Assembly: GCA_034440635.1 (NCBI GenBank)
Contig: JAOTON010001526.1
Coordinates: 4,535,001 to 4,599,000, forward strand
Source: Lepas anatifera
Taxonomy: Eukaryota > Arthropoda > Thecostraca > Lepadidae
Direction of reading: 5' to 3'
DNA: 64,000 bases
Shown: piece by piece, positions 1 through 11,784 of the stretch
How positions within the stretch are numbered: position 1 is the first letter of the stretch
Layout: each line of letters begins with the position of its first letter
Notes under the pieces: generated by a model
Database searches by the model: none
What the model was told of the DNA's origin: nothing
Seen by the model: the letters and a program-made list of their open reading frames with translations, nothing else
Translations under genes and position numbers: made by a program

Positions 1-52
1 CAGGGATGTATGTATTCATCAGTGAACTTATTTTTTTAATATTTGTTTATCT

Positions 53-1587
53 ACAGGAACTTTTCCGGAGTTACTGAAAATTGCATGTATTGTACCAATT
101 TATAAGTCCGGGAGAGGGATAGGTTTACAAACTACCGTCCAATATCTGTACTTCCAATACTTTCAAAAATACTTGAAAAATTAATACATCAACAAATTGT
201 GGATTATTTGGAATCAAATAACATTCTATACAACCTACAACTTGGATTCAGAAAACAACATAGTTCTTATATGCCAATTTCTCATCTGTATGACATGGTT
301 ACCAAAAGACTTGAAAAGGGAGAAATTTCATGTGGAATATTTTTGGACCTTAAAAAGGCATTTGATACCGTTAGCTTCGAAATTATTTTGACAAAAATGA
401 ACCATATTGGAATCCGTGGTAAGCTTTATGACATTCTGTCTTCTTACTTGAAAAACAGACATCAGGTAACAAAAATTAATGGGAAATGCTCAGATTTCCA
501 AAAGGTTTTGATGGGAGTCCCACAAGGCTTAAATCTTGGCCCGCTCCTGTTCATTATTTATGTGAATGACTTGTATCGAGTCTCTGAATTTACTAAATTG
601 TATCACTTTGCTGATGATACGGCTATAATCATATCTGGAGAAAATTCTAAGGTTCTTCAAAATAAAATTGATGCTGTTTTGTCAAAAGTAACCCAATGGC
701 TTATTTCAAATCGACTTTCACTCAATCCTGACAAATCCCACTTCCAAATTTACTTAAGAAATGTGATAAATGATATTCAGGTAAAACTTAACGGGGTAGA
801 AATTGCTAGGGTACCAGTAGTGAAATATTTGGGTATTCTCGTGGATGAAAATTTGAAATGGGATGCACATATAGAGAAAATAGCAACACAACTAAGTAGA
901 AATATTGGGATTATGAGTAGAGTAAAATACTATTTAAATTCTGGACAACTTCTTTGTCTTTACAATGCTCTTGTGCTCCCGTATCTCAACTATTAACTCT
1001 TGTGCTCCCGCATCAACTAACTGTTATCTGGGGAAGTAATTATCCATCTAAATTACAGAAGCTGGGCAGGCTACAGAAGAGAGCTTTAAGAATCATCTTG
1101 AAAAAAACCTTTCTTTCATCCTTCTAATGAACTTTTTGTTGAATTAAACTTACTGAAGCTACAAGACTTGGTCATTGAGCAAAAAATCATAGTTTTGTCC
1201 AAACTTTTGAAGCATTTCTTGCCAATATCTATATTGTCACTTTTCCAGCTTCATGATTCCAATAATACTCGTCTCATTCAACATTTTTCTTTGCCACTAT
1301 CTACCACAAATTACAGATCCTTCTCACTTTCATGTTCGGCGCCAAAGGCTTGGAACCAAGTAATTTGTTCCATCTTTCCAAATATTAATGATGTACCTTT
1401 AGAAAAGCTTCAGTTAAAAAATGTTTACGAAATTACTTCATTGATGCCTATAAAACATTGCAGGAAGTCTGATATTAATTTTGAGATTGCACGCATGGGC
1501 TGTTGGTATCAGACCCCGTTCAAGTTGTTTGGCAGCATTACGTCATCATGGCTGGAGAGGCACAACAGTTACTATGCAGGGCATTGA
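53..1587 (+). mobile_element. CR1/Jockey-superfamily LINE, decayed reverse transcriptase
   Basis: This is the reverse transcriptase and C-terminal part of an APE-type non-LTR retrotransposon. The finger region with a NYRPIS-type motif lies near 125-160, out of frame with what precedes it. The main frame 199-996 has the palm motif LDLKKAFDTV, then VPQG near 510-560, and the catalytic FADD at 607-618. The thumb ends in a KYLGILVDENLKWDAHI-type block. A further frame, 1168-1587, holds the C-terminal segment with SAPKAWN that is usual at the end of these proteins. At least two frameshifts and a stop at 994 show it is dead. The 5' part lies beyond the window or was never copied. Family-level assignment between CR1 and Jockey is uncertain. 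Confidence 0.85.
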
Positions 1588-2591
1588 AGAAATTGCACTT
1601 TTTCGAAGCTCTAAATAGCCTATTTTAGAACTTTATCAACACAACTTATATGGCTGAACAGAAAGCTAAAAGATTTTTATTTGTGAAACCATCAGACGTT
1701 TTGCAAAAAATCCAGTGAAGAAGATTATTTTTACAAATTTTCCAGAGCGTGTCAAAATAAGGACAGGTCCAGCACTAACAGCTGTTTGCAGTAAGACTAA
1801 TCTCGATTTTGATTGGCTGTTGATTTCTGACCTTTGATTGGCTGTTGGTGGCACCTGCAGCAGAAGATAATAAACACCGGTGATCTCTTGAGCGAAGGTA
1901 AACTTATTTCTCTCGGCTATTAAGTAGGCCTGAGTTGATCAAATAAATGCCTGCCCTTTCAACAAATTATTTGAAGTGTTATCATTTTTTCATAAGATTT
2001 ACGTAAAATACGCTGCTCGCCGTTGAGATCAAGGTTACTGTTAAGTGGGTGAAACAAGTTGATTTCGATTTATACTAGATTGCTGCCAAATAAGCCCAAA
2101 CTTGGTATGTTCCGGCTGATCCTTCCAAAAACTTAGTGGAATCTCCTAGAACTTAGTAGGAAAGGGCGGTGACGTCATCATGAGAGGACTATATTTAGTA
2201 GGAAACTTGGTTGTACCCGTAGTTAAAGTACCCTGGTTGGTATCACTAACTTCTTTCTTCAAATAATTTTCACTTTTATCTTCTTCTCTTCTAAAAACTT
2301 ACTAGAGGTTTTTACCTACTAATAACTAACCCACTAATACCCTCTGTAGTACCCGTGCACTCCCTGAATGTTACTAGTGTTATTATTCTTTTCGGGGGGT
2401 GCACAGGGAAATATTCTCAACAATGTATGTAACCTAGGCATGGAAAATATAAAAAAGTTGGAGCGGGGAGTGGTGCGACCCGTTAACAATGTAATAATAC
2501 CTGTCTAATCCTATGGAGCCTTAGTTATTGGGTCCCACGGGTAAGGAAAGGCACTCCTGCCTACCTGATCAATGGGTAGTGGTTAAAAAAG

Positions 2592-2593
<2 letters not shown>
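1588..2593. other. No recognisable gene
   Basis: AT-rich sequence following the LINE. I see no open frame with family resemblance. The short minus-strand frame around 1666-1854 is not convincing. A LINE 3' tail may be in its first part, but no poly-A or tandem tail is clear. Confidence 0.5.
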
Positions 2594-2677
<84 letters not shown>

Positions 2678-2678
2678 G
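2594..2678. repeat. (TA)n microsatellite
   Basis: About 85 bases of almost pure TA dinucleotide with a few interruptions (TACA, ATGTTT) at the right end. Translations across it (YIYIYI) are meaningless. Confidence 0.97.
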
Positions 2679-2679
2679 T

Positions 2680-3602
2680 TTATATATCTATAACTAAAAT
2701 AGAAAATTATATAACAAATGCTCCAATTCCATGTCTGTCCCAAAATGCGGTTGACATTAAACTAAGCCAGGTGTAAATAAGAGGGTAACAAGAAAAGCTA
2801 AGCCATGTTTTCCGGGATTCGATTTTGCAAATGTGATCAGAAAAACCACTGCCACTTCGTCGCTGAGCACACAAGCGCCATCCTGCACGTGGAAAGACTC
2901 GCGAAAGTGCCATCTGGGCGGGAATAAATTCTTGTAGTTCCAGCAATACTGCCGGCAGGTGTCGCGCAAGTAGTTCTGCGAGATTCCCAAAATATATCGG
3001 CCGAACGTATCCTGTTAGCCAGTGATGAAAGTAGTCAGTCTCGCCTCCAGACCAGGAAAGACGCTTAATTAAGGTAAACAAATTTACTGAGTAAAAGCTT
3101 TCAAAATGAAGGGAGTCGTGACAAAACTCAACGAGCCTCCGCCCTTATTAAGGGCTTACACAACAACCCATCTGGTCCGACCGGTTTCCTTGGCTGTTTT
3201 TGGCAGCACTGTTTTGGCCAAAGTCCAGTTTGTCTGCCGCCACCAGCTGGATGCCCGGTACAAGCCTGTCGCGTCAGCTTGGCGGTTAGCCAGCGGCGGT
3301 CAGTTGTTCAGTCCCGCCCTGGTAGTGAAGTTACCGCATCCAACAAAGTGAAAGCACGCCGTGTTTGCTCGCAAGCCGTTCAGCAAAACCACTCGATACT
3401 TTGGCTATTTTACCTGCGCTTTGAAATTGGAGTGCTGATGGGATTTGAATCAACTAAGTGGTAAATGGCACTAATCAATCAGTGGATCTCGGCATCAGCT
3501 GATTCTGTGGCGCCGGTCATTCTCCCTTTGCTTTAATTTATGTCGTTAATCCAGTGAGCGTTTCTTCTGTAATTGTTGGCCTGTTGCAAGAGAGTTTGGC
3601 CG
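2680..3602 (+). other. Region upstream of the SMYD4-like start codon
   Basis: This stretch should contain the promoter and 5' untranslated region of the gene that begins at 3603. No TATA box, initiator or CpG island stands out clearly. Frames at 3106-3351 (+) and 2707-3081 (-) are open but resemble nothing I know and may be chance. The final 120 bases are moderately T-rich. Confidence 0.35.
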
Positions 3603-3902
3603 ATGGGTGAGCTCGACGACGAGAGGCCCGGATTTTTCCGGGCGTTCACGCAGGCCGTCCACCGCAGCCTGACCGCCGACCAGTGGCAGCACTTCGCCAA
3701 TCTGACGTCAGACTCGGAGAGAGTGCAGCTCCTCTACCACCTGCCGGAGGTGCGCAAGGTAGCGCTGTCGGCACTGCATCAGAAAAAGACGAGGCAGAAG
3801 CCAAACAGAGAAAAGATGAGGGGAACAAGGCTTTCGCAGCGGGTGACTACGCAAAGGCGATGCGTTGCTACAGTCAGGCCATTGTGGCGGCTCCCTTTAA
3901 AG
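3603..3902 (+). CDS. SMYD4: SMYD4-like exon 1: N-terminus and start of first TPR
   Basis: Start codon ATG at 3603-3605 opens MGELDDERPGFFRAF, an N-terminal helical segment, in one frame to about 3760. The conserved TPR helix with KDEGNKAFAAGDYAKAM and CYSQAI follows in the frame one base earlier, so a base is missing somewhere between about 3745 and 3790. The exon ends CCCTTTAAAG at 3902 followed by a good donor GTGAGC, leaving one base of a codon. The EGNKAF...DYAKA...YSQAI pattern is the classic first TPR helix pair seen in SMYD4 and related co-chaperone proteins. An intron could not explain the frame change because the two parts are only tens of bases apart. Confidence 0.8.
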
Positions 3903-4284
3903 GTGAGCGGGTTGCTGCAGTCTAGTTGATAGAATATCGTTTTAAATTTAAAATATTAGGAGCATAATTCTAATATGGACTAATATCTTGCAGTGTTCAT
4001 TTTTGGCTGTTTTGGTTGTACGTGCACTAGCGTGTGAGAAAATTTTAGTTGCATTCTGTTTATTACAGCTTACCTCTGGCACCTCTTCCCACAAGTTTGG
4101 AGCCTCCATAGAATTCGGAAACACGAAATTATCTATGCACAAAGTATCTGTATCTATTTATGAATTCACACTGCCACTCCATCGATGCTTTGCATTGCTC
4201 GACAGTGGCGTAGCCAAGGGGGGGTCCTTGGGGTCCGCGGACCCCCCTTGGGCTGACCTTATGCACTGGAAAACACGAGCATTG

Positions 4285-5575
4285 GTCTCAGGGGCCTCCT
4301 GAGCTTGGTCTCAGGGGGCCTTCCGAGCTCGATCTCAGACCCCCCCCCGAGGTTGGTCTCAAGGGACCTCCGAGCTTGGTCTCAGGGGGCCCCCAAGCTT
4401 GGTCTTACGGGCCCCCTGATCTTGGTCTCAGGGCCCCCTCGAGCTTGGTCTCAGGGGGGCCCCCGAGCTTGGTCTCAGGGAGCGCCCAAGCTTGGTCTCA
4501 AGGGACCTCCGAACTTGGTCTCAAGGGCCCCCCGAGCTTGGTCTCAGGGGGCCCCCGAGCTTGGTCTCACGGGCTTTCCGAGTTTGGTCTCAGGGCCCCC
4601 CGATCATCGGTATTGAGGGCTCCAGAGTACCGAACATTGATCTCAGGGCCCCTGAGCTTAGTCTCAAGGGCCCCTGAGCTTGGTCTCAGGGCCCCCCGAG
4701 CCTTAGTCTCACGGGCCTTTCGATCTTGGTCTCAGGGGGCCCCGAGCTTGGTGTCACGGGGCCCTCCAAGTTTCGTACCAGTGGAGCCGCGAGCTTGGTC
4801 AAAGGGGGCTCCTCGAGCTTGGTCTCAAGTCCCCCAAGCTTGGTCTCAGGGGCCCTGAGCTTGGTCTCAGGGGGCCCCAAGCTTTGCATCAGGGGCCGAG
4901 CTTGGTCTCAGGGAGCCCGAGCTTGGTTTCACGGGCCTTCCGAGCTTGGTCTCACGGGCCTTTCGATCTTGGTCTTAGGGGCCCCATAATAATTATTGGG
5001 GCTTATCGACGCACCAACTGCCAGGGTCATATGGCGTCGCCAACTCTTTCCCTGTTGGAAGGGTTTCTCGGGAGCCATTAGGGGCCCCAGAGCTGGTCTC
5101 AGGCATCACCCGAGCATTGGTATCGATGGCTCCGGAGCAGCGAACATTGATCTCGGGAAGTGGGGGAGGACAATATTGATCTCGGGGTGCCCCCCCGACT
5201 ATCGATATCGAGGGGACTTATGAGCGAGACACGAGAATTGGCCCCATGGGACCCAGAGTTTGGTCTCAGGGGCCCAGGCGGCTTGGGCTCAGGGTCCCCG
5301 AGCATTGGTATCGAGAGGCTCCAGAGTACCGAGCATTAGTCTCGGGGGGCCTCCGAATGTTGATCTGGGGGCCCCCGAACAACGGTGTCGAGTTACTCCT
5401 GAGAAAAGCGCAAGAATGGGCCTAAGGGTACCCCCGAACCTGATCTAAGTGGAACCCCGAGCTTGGTCTTAGGAGCCCCGCGCATCAGTATCCAGGGGCT
5501 CCGGAGTATTGGTATCGGAGGGGAAGCAATGATTTCAGGGGCCTGCAAGTGCTGATCTCGGCGGGCCCCCGAATG
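4285..5575. repeat. Degenerate tandem array, unit about 20-24 bp (GAGCTTGGTCTCAGGG type)
   Basis: About 50 imperfect units built on AGCTTGGTCTCAGGGGCCCC, with the period drifting. Long open frames on both strands here are a by-product of the repeat and encode no protein. Some units are replaced by ATCGATATCGA-like variants in the right half. A SINE fragment interrupts the array near 5000-5076. Confidence 0.95.
4998..5076 (-). mobile_element. SINE 3'-half fragment
   Basis: On the minus strand this reads GGCTCCCGAGAAACCCTTCC, then an AACAGGGAAAGAGTTGGCGA block and GACGCCATATGACCC, ending near GTCGATAAGCCCC. The same order is seen in the complete SINE at 18981-19162. The tRNA-like head is missing. 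I did not see it at the corresponding place in element B, so it probably arrived after the two elements diverged. Confidence 0.8.
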
Positions 5576-5649
5576 TGTGGATGCAGTGGCGTAGCCAAGG
5601 GGTTCTAGGAGTCCGAGGACCTCCCTTTGGGCCAATCTGAACCACTGCA

Positions 5650-6530
5650 AAGCACTCTCTGATCACGGGGCCCCCAGAATCAGTCTCAGAAGCCCCGGAA
5701 GATTCGTTCTCAGGGCGTCCCGAGTCGGCCTCGGGGCCCCGCCCTGAAGGTCAGTCTCAAGACCCCCAAAAGTATATTTCAGGGGGTCCCTGAGAGCTAG
5801 TCTCAGGGAATCCCGAAAGTCGGTCTCAGGGGCCCCGAGAGTCGGTCTCAGGGGGCAGAACTCGTCCCAGGGTCCCCCAGAGAGTGGTTCTCAGAGCCCC
5901 GTGACAGTCTATTTCAGGGGGCTCCGTGAGAGTCAGTCTCAGAGAACCCCAAGAGTTGGTCAAGGGGACCCCGAGAGTCAGTCTTAGAGGACCCCCGATA
6001 TTCGGTCCCATAGTCTTACGGGCGTCTCTCTCAGGAGTCAATATTTACTTTCAAGTGACCCCGAGAGTTAATCTAGGGGTCCGAGAGTTAGTCTCCTTTG
6101 ATCCGCAGAGTGCTGCTCTCAGGAGACCCCCGAGGGGTAATCTTGGGAACCCTCGACATTCAGCCTGAGGCTGTGCCCCTCCCCTAGTTGTTACATAAGA
6201 GGCCCCGAGAGTCAATCTTAGGGGAGCATTTAAAAGTTAGTCTCAGAGTGCTCCCGGGAGCTAGTCTCCGGTTCATCCAAGAGCTAATTTTGGGACTTTG
6301 AGAGTAATTCTCAGAGGTGCTCCCGAATTTTTGCCTCACGGCCCCGAGTTAGCCTTAGGCCTCTGAGGGCTAATCTGGGCTTCCGAGAGGCAGTCTCAGG
6401 AGTGCCGTGCTAAATACTCAGAGTGCTTCCACGCCTCCCTCCTCGAGTGTTAGTCTCAGGGGGCGCCCCAGGGTTAGTCTCAGAGGGCTGTCGGAAGTCA
6501 TTCCCAGCCCCCAGCCCCACCCCAGGGGAG
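5650..6530. repeat. Second tandem array of element A (GAGAGTCAGTCTCAGGG type)
   Basis: About 35 to 40 degenerate units built on GAGAGTCAGTCTCAGGGGAC. The GTCTCAGG core is shared with the first array, but GAGAGTCA replaces GAGCTTGG. It begins just after the internal CAGTGGCGTAGCC terminus at 5584. A matching array in reverse orientation occupies about 46610-47330 in element B. Confidence 0.9.
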
Positions 6531-7089
6531 CGTCCTTTTTCCTTTCCATTTTTTTTAGATTTTAGAATACAATCCAGAGATATCGCTTGAGATCCTATGC
6601 TCAAAGAAGATTTTCGAAAATCATATGCCTCGGAAAAATTTATATTTTCCCATTGTGTACCAAAAAATACAAAGTGAAACATGTCGATCAGGCACCACTA
6701 CTGAAGGAAAAGGCAAAAATTAATCTAAATTTAGCATCCATAATAGCAAATTGAACGGGGAATTTGGAACTTCAGCTGGTTTTCAATCTATTAGCTTAGT
6801 CCCGATAACGACCGTCCTAAATATTCTGAAATAGAAAACTTTCAAATGTTTTCGTAGGAAACCAGACAAACAAGGAAAATGACACACATTGATGAGCATA
6901 ATCCCAAAAAGAAAGATAGGTATGAAAGTTTTAAGATAACAATGACGGAGTAATCTAAGGCGATAGTTATCTCAGGCGCCTATTGTTTTGGTAATTTGCT
7001 CATTTACAACATAGCAAGGGTAAGAAAGTAACTGTGGTGAATTCATCAGGATCTTTCCGCGGAATAGACGTTATATGACGTCCGGAACA

Positions 7090-7450
7090 CACCAAACGTT
7101 TGTGTTCTTTTGCTGCTAGTACTCAAAGCGATTTATTTAAATGATCCTTTTTAGGGCATTTTATATGACCCTCCAATAAAGGGTCACCTGACCCTGTTTT
7201 GGAGGGTCACATCGTACATAAATGAAGTGTCAACTGACTCTGAATCGGCGGGTTCCATGGTTACTTGGCGAGTCAAGTGACCCGTCTTTAAAGAGTCATG
7301 TGACCACTTTAGTCCTGGTGACTTTCCTCTGCGGTGTCGATGAACACCGAAAAAACATAAAACATTTTTACAGGGTCAAATTACGCCGCTCCGGGGAGTA
7401 AACTTTTCTTTCCGGAGTCAAAATTTATATCAGTGCACCATCCACCATAT
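7090..7450. repeat. Insert in element A rich in GGGTCA/TGACCC inverted motifs
   Basis: Comparison with the reversed unique part of element B (46100-46180) shows about 350 extra bases here. The extra DNA carries many copies of GGGTCA and TGACCC, including AGGGTCACCTGACCCT, a 7-base inverted repeat with a two-base spacer near 7180. The outer junctions are approximate. It could be a small nested element or a segment lost from B. Confidence 0.6.
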
Positions 7451-7967
7451 CCCTTGTATTTTTATTTATTTTTTCCATTTCTTTAGAAACTTTCTGATCA
7501 AAGAGTTCATGAATTCGACACCCGGAAAAAATTGGTAATCATTTTCCGTAGAGGACCATTTCTTCGTACTCAAAACAACTGACCTTCAATAACTTCATAC
7601 CTGATTACCAGAGTGAATTGAGGTAAAGTCAAGTTTAACATCATGCACGCATCAGCATTTGATTTCCCAAAATGTGCCAAAAACTGTTAGTATAGCCACG
7701 CTGTCATATAGGTATGGGCCAGCCTTAATATTTGGTGACCTAAATTTACCAACACTTGGTCTAATCAAGAAAAATCAAACTATAAGCAAAATAATAACAA
7801 ACACTTAAAAAGAGATAGAAAAATTTCCGTCGTGTAAATGTTATAATGCCAAAATATTATGCGACACATATAGGAGATGGGCCCCGACTACTAAAGGGCC
7901 CCCCGGCCTGGGGGGCCCCCGACGGTAGTCGGACCCCCCCCTTGGCCGAATCCTGGCTCCGCCACTG

Positions 7968-9379
7968 CGGCTCGATCACAATGAATATCTGCACATGCCG
8001 GGCACTATCAGCGCCGAGGGGGGTAAAGTATTAAAATAGAGGTTCTTCGAGCTCTTGTTGCCTAACAGAGACTGAGAACCCAAGGGCGTCGACCGGCGCC
8101 CCCGGCGTCGAGGGCGCCGGGGGCGCCGGATGCGTCTGAAATCGCCAACCCCTTGGGTGAAAACAGTAAATATTAGACCTAAGTGCAAAGAAAGACATTT
8201 GATGCCTGCGCTTTCCACTGTGAGCCACCCTAAATTTTAATCAGCTTCCCAGGGTATGCCATTGGATGCCCGACTTGAACATCGACCACCCTGATCGACT
8301 TTTGGCTGCTCTCTGCTCTGTGGTTGGGTGAGATATTATATTGGGTGAGATATATTATATTTCACCATTTGCCCCTTCTTAGCCATGGGGAGCTCCACTG
8401 CAACATGGACTAACCTCATCTATGTGTGACCCCTCTCTTTGGCATGACTGTCCGCCTCTGCTCCACTATTGGCCGATCTTTTGCAGCCCTAGGGCTCCCC
8501 TGTCCAACGTGGGCCGCCCTCGCTCATCTTCAGCCGCCCTCTATTTTGTGGTGGGATGCCCATATTTCACGGTTTGCCGCCCGTTTTCAGAGCTAGGGCG
8601 CCCGACTGCAACGTGGATCGGCCTCGTCTACTTTTAGCCACCCCCGCCCCTCCGCAAGATTGTTCGCCCCTTTTTAACTATCGGCCTCTCTTTTGTACCT
8701 ACGTGAAGGGCTTAATCAATCGATATCTGAACTAATCAATTATTTAGCTAGTTAAATAGTCAAGTAGTTAATTAATTGTAAAGTGCGTTCGAAAATATGG
8801 GTGCAATACCAGTAGCATTTCGCTAAACAGCAGTCAATCGCAGCGTTTTCACTGCCTCCGGTAGAGCGCCCTGCATCTGGAATTGAACCCACGCTAGATC
8901 AGTTGCGCTCAGAGACGGGCCATAACTGTATGATTGAAGGCCTATAAAAAGTCAACCAAAAGTGATATTATTGTAAAATTGGTATCAAACGAAAGCTAAT
9001 GAGATATTCTATTCAATTAACATGCATTTATATTTATACTATCCATAACGGTCTGGTTATATGCACTTTTGTCCCAATTTTGGCGAAAAATGGCCAAAAT
9101 TGTCATTTTGAAATCAAATTCGCGACCCCTAAATGTTGCTTGAACCTGATTTATTGTGAATATATGAACTCAGAATGCTTGAAACCATGGGAAAAACCAC
9201 GGCTTTCTACGATTTTTCGAAAAGGCCGAAATCTGAACGCCCCTAGTGTCCCTGTTACCCTGCACAAGAGTATATTTAATTTTATATAATATAAGCTTGA
9301 ATAAGTAAAGGTTGATGGTTTGAGGGGTGGTTGGGGCACAGGGCCCGAAATGCTGGAGAACATATAATTAAATTTGGGG
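7968..9379. other. Intron 1, no gene seen; contains a GC-rich inverted repeat
   Basis: No conserved frame. Around 8078-8160 the sequence ACCCAAGGGCGTCGACCGG and a later CCCCTTGGGT enclose a very GC-rich core with repeated GGCGCCGG, a small imperfect palindrome. A short stretch at 8895-8905, read on the minus strand, has a tRNA B-box-like GGTTCAATTCC, but no convincing A box or cloverleaf. Confidence 0.45.
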
Positions 9380-10474
9380 GTCATCCAGGGGCAGGTGTAC
9401 CCATCGACCCTCCGTGCCCCCTGAAATGGTCACGGTGCCCCCTGAGAGATTGATGGCCCCCGAAAGTGTCGCTTCCAACTCCTCCCCTCAGGAGCGTGAT
9501 GATGTTCTTCACTTTGGCAGTGTACATACAAAGTAACATCGCGACTTATAAATTCTTTGACTGCCGCCACTGAATGAAGCAGGGAAGCAGACAGGAAAAC
9601 TCTAAATGGTGTTTTTGTACTACCACAATTTTTTCTGAACCTCCTCATAGCTAAGATGCCCTAAGACGCAAAACATATTTATTGCTATCCCAAACTGCGC
9701 TGACATTTCATCCTCCCCTACCCGTCCCGGCTGCGCTGGGCCGGTCGGTCACCGGGCATCGCAGCAGACAGCCGTCGGGCACGCCCGCTGGTGCCTTGCA
9801 TTGTGGGCAGTGGGCTTATTACATGGGAGTGAGTCCAGCTACTGGGCTTATATCTCCGTTTGTCAGAGACCGTCCTTTCTACGTGACCTGATGGGACCTC
9901 ACGTAACGAGCACAGCCGGAGACCGAACGCTCTTAACCATGCGAGAGGATTTGGCGCCCACCTGATAGATTTTGCGTTCCAAAAGTGGCACCCCCTGGCA
10001 GGCGCGCACCCAGGATTTTTTTCTTTTTTTGGGGCGGGGGGGTGGCTGACGGAGGGGGCAGCAGGCCGGTAGAGGGAGCGGTATTTTGCCTCAGGGGGCG
10101 TACTTGTTCACCCAAAGAGCGGCCAATTTTCGCATCCTGGGGGGGAGTTGAGAGCGGTGAATTGTTTGCTCCACAGACCTAGTGTAATTTTTTAGGGGTC
10201 AGAGTGTTGGGTGCAGGGGCAGCAAAGTCAGTGTAGGGGGCGGCATGTTGGGTGCAGGGGCGGCAGTCAGTGTAGCACTGCCTCTAAAAGTCAAGTGAAG
10301 GCTCATCCTTTCTCTCGATGGGCGCCTTCGGCTCTCCACATGGATGGGAGCGGCACTTTGGAGCCAAAACGCTTGGGGGGCGCTGCCCCCTGGGTGCGCG
10401 CCCGCCCTCCGATCCGGATGGCGCCCCCACGCAAGGTGCCCCGCCCCCTGATCTGCGATCCTGGATCAACTTAT
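9380..10474. mobile_element. Degraded MITE-family copy with internal insertion
   Basis: The left part (9380-9480) and the parts at about 9945-10000 and 10400-10474 resemble the 245 bp MITE at 22482-22726 in the same order: ATCCAGGGGCA, GACCCTCCG, TGCCCCCTGAAA, GATTTGGCGCCCACCTGATA, then CGATCCTGGATCAACTTATG. About 900 bases of unrelated sequence lie inside, including a poly-T/G run near 10014-10040. No target duplication is clear because the left terminus is eroded. Confidence 0.6.
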
Positions 10475-11393
10475 GCACAGTTCCACGACAGCCCTTGATA
10501 CTTAAATCCACCGTCATTAAAAATTTAGAAAAGGCATGACCCCCTTTGACCCTTTGACGGAAAAACTAGGAAAATGCCGCCTTCCCCGCGGCGGACGACA
10601 GTCACCTAGTGGGTAGATGCATATGGAAATCTTGAAGGCCTGGTTCGATCACTTTGTTCATCTTGTCCATCTTTCCCCATGGGGTGACCATATTACCCCA
10701 TTAGATGGGCGAAATAAACTTTTGCTACATTTTCTAAGCTTTGCGCAAATTTTAATATGATAATTACAGACACATAGCTGCTTGCACAGTGGTGGCTAAA
10801 TGTCTGAAGTATCTCTACAGCAAAAATACTTTCTTGAAAGAGTCAGACATTCTACCGACACCTCACAAAAGAATCCAAATCCTCATTTGGTGGTCGGGAT
10901 ACCTCCATTAAAATGCCTGACACCCTTAATGATGTAGTAACTCTCCATGTCTGTATTTTTTTTGACGCCAGAAAGTGGTGTCAGAAATGGTGTTCAAAAT
11001 GAGGAGTCGCGTTACTTGCGAAAATGACACCGGCTAAAGGTTACTGGCGCCAAATGACGGGATCTAATACCCAAAAAAGTCATCAGTCCACCAAAAAAGG
11101 ATGTCACACTCGTTATATTTCAGGGCAAGGGCTGGGTGTTATTTTTTCTTTCAGTGTACAGGAGCTCGTACTGTTGAGCCCAAACAAACCGTCCTTTGGC
11201 CTCCAGGTCTAGAATATTCATCAGAAGAGCTCTTGGCTCGAAAAGTGTGCATGTGATGATGTCTTTCTGAGCTGCTATCTGAACAATGGAAAGACGCGAC
11301 ATCATAAACCTCCAATCCCCGACACAACCAACCCTCGCCAAATACGTCCCAGAACACCGAGACAAGACCGGATGTGTCGAATGTTGTGTCGAG
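10475..11393. other. Intron 1, no gene seen
   Basis: AT-balanced unique sequence. No reading frame on either strand resembles a known family, and no tandem repeat or paired termini were found. Confidence 0.45.
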
Positions 11394-11784
11394 TGTTGCG
11401 AGTCGTGCCTTATAGGGAATTCATAGATTATTGCCGGTTGTATTTTAATGCCAAACACGCCACATGACTTACAATACAACGTACGTCCATAAAACCAGTC
11501 CAAACCGTCCTCTACAATACTCTATTTCCATAACCCAGGTCCTCATGCTGTGGGTGGGCAGCCTGCCCGACCCTGCCGGCGGGCAGTCAGCCCGACCCCG
11601 CGGCCGGACAGCAGCCCCAGCGCCACCCCGCCCGGCTGACCGCCAGGCTCAGACTGCCCTGTGCTCGGCCGCGACCCCGTGGCGTCACTTCGTCCCACGG
11701 CCGGCCGACCAATCAGCGCGTTAGCTCACCACCGAGCACAACGTGGACATGAGACTCAGCACACAGCCTTATCACATCATAACA
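11394..11784 (+). repeat. Long direct repeat, left copy (LTR-like)
   Basis: This 391-base block begins TGTTGCGAGTCGTGCC and ends ATCACATCATAACA. It recurs almost unchanged at 13539-13930. The TGTT...AACA ends and the spacing of 2.1 kb suggest an LTR pair of a small non-autonomous LTR element. Against this, the outer flanks (TCGAG and CCATC) do not match, no primer-binding site follows the left copy, and no clear polypurine tract precedes the right one. A segmental duplication is the main alternative. Confidence 0.7.

Larger units (their letters stand above)
4203..7967. mobile_element. hAT-like non-autonomous element A with internal satellite arrays
   Basis: The left end CAGTGGCGTAGCCAAGG begins at 4203 and the right end is CCTGGCTCCGCCACTG at 7952-7967, giving inverted termini of the hAT CAGTGG... 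type. Flanks TTGCTCGA (4195-4202) and CGGCTCGA (7968-7975) look like a decayed 8-base target duplication, six of eight identical. It has no transposase frame. The interior is two long degenerate tandem arrays followed by about 1.3 kb of unique, AT-rich sequence. An inverted relative at 45613-48836 shares both ends, both arrays and the unique part. A second CAGTGGCGTAGCC terminus lies inside at 5584, so the element is composite. Confidence 0.85.

Noticed and set aside
4305..5448. Overlapping long open frames on both strands with repeated WSQG, LGLRAP and similar peptides
   Set aside because: They follow the tandem GGTCTCAGG array and shift with it; no start context, splice sites or family resemblance.
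8868..8935. Possible tRNA gene on the minus strand with a good B-box-like GGTTCAATTCC
   Set aside because: No A box at the right distance and no cloverleaf; more likely a SINE remnant.
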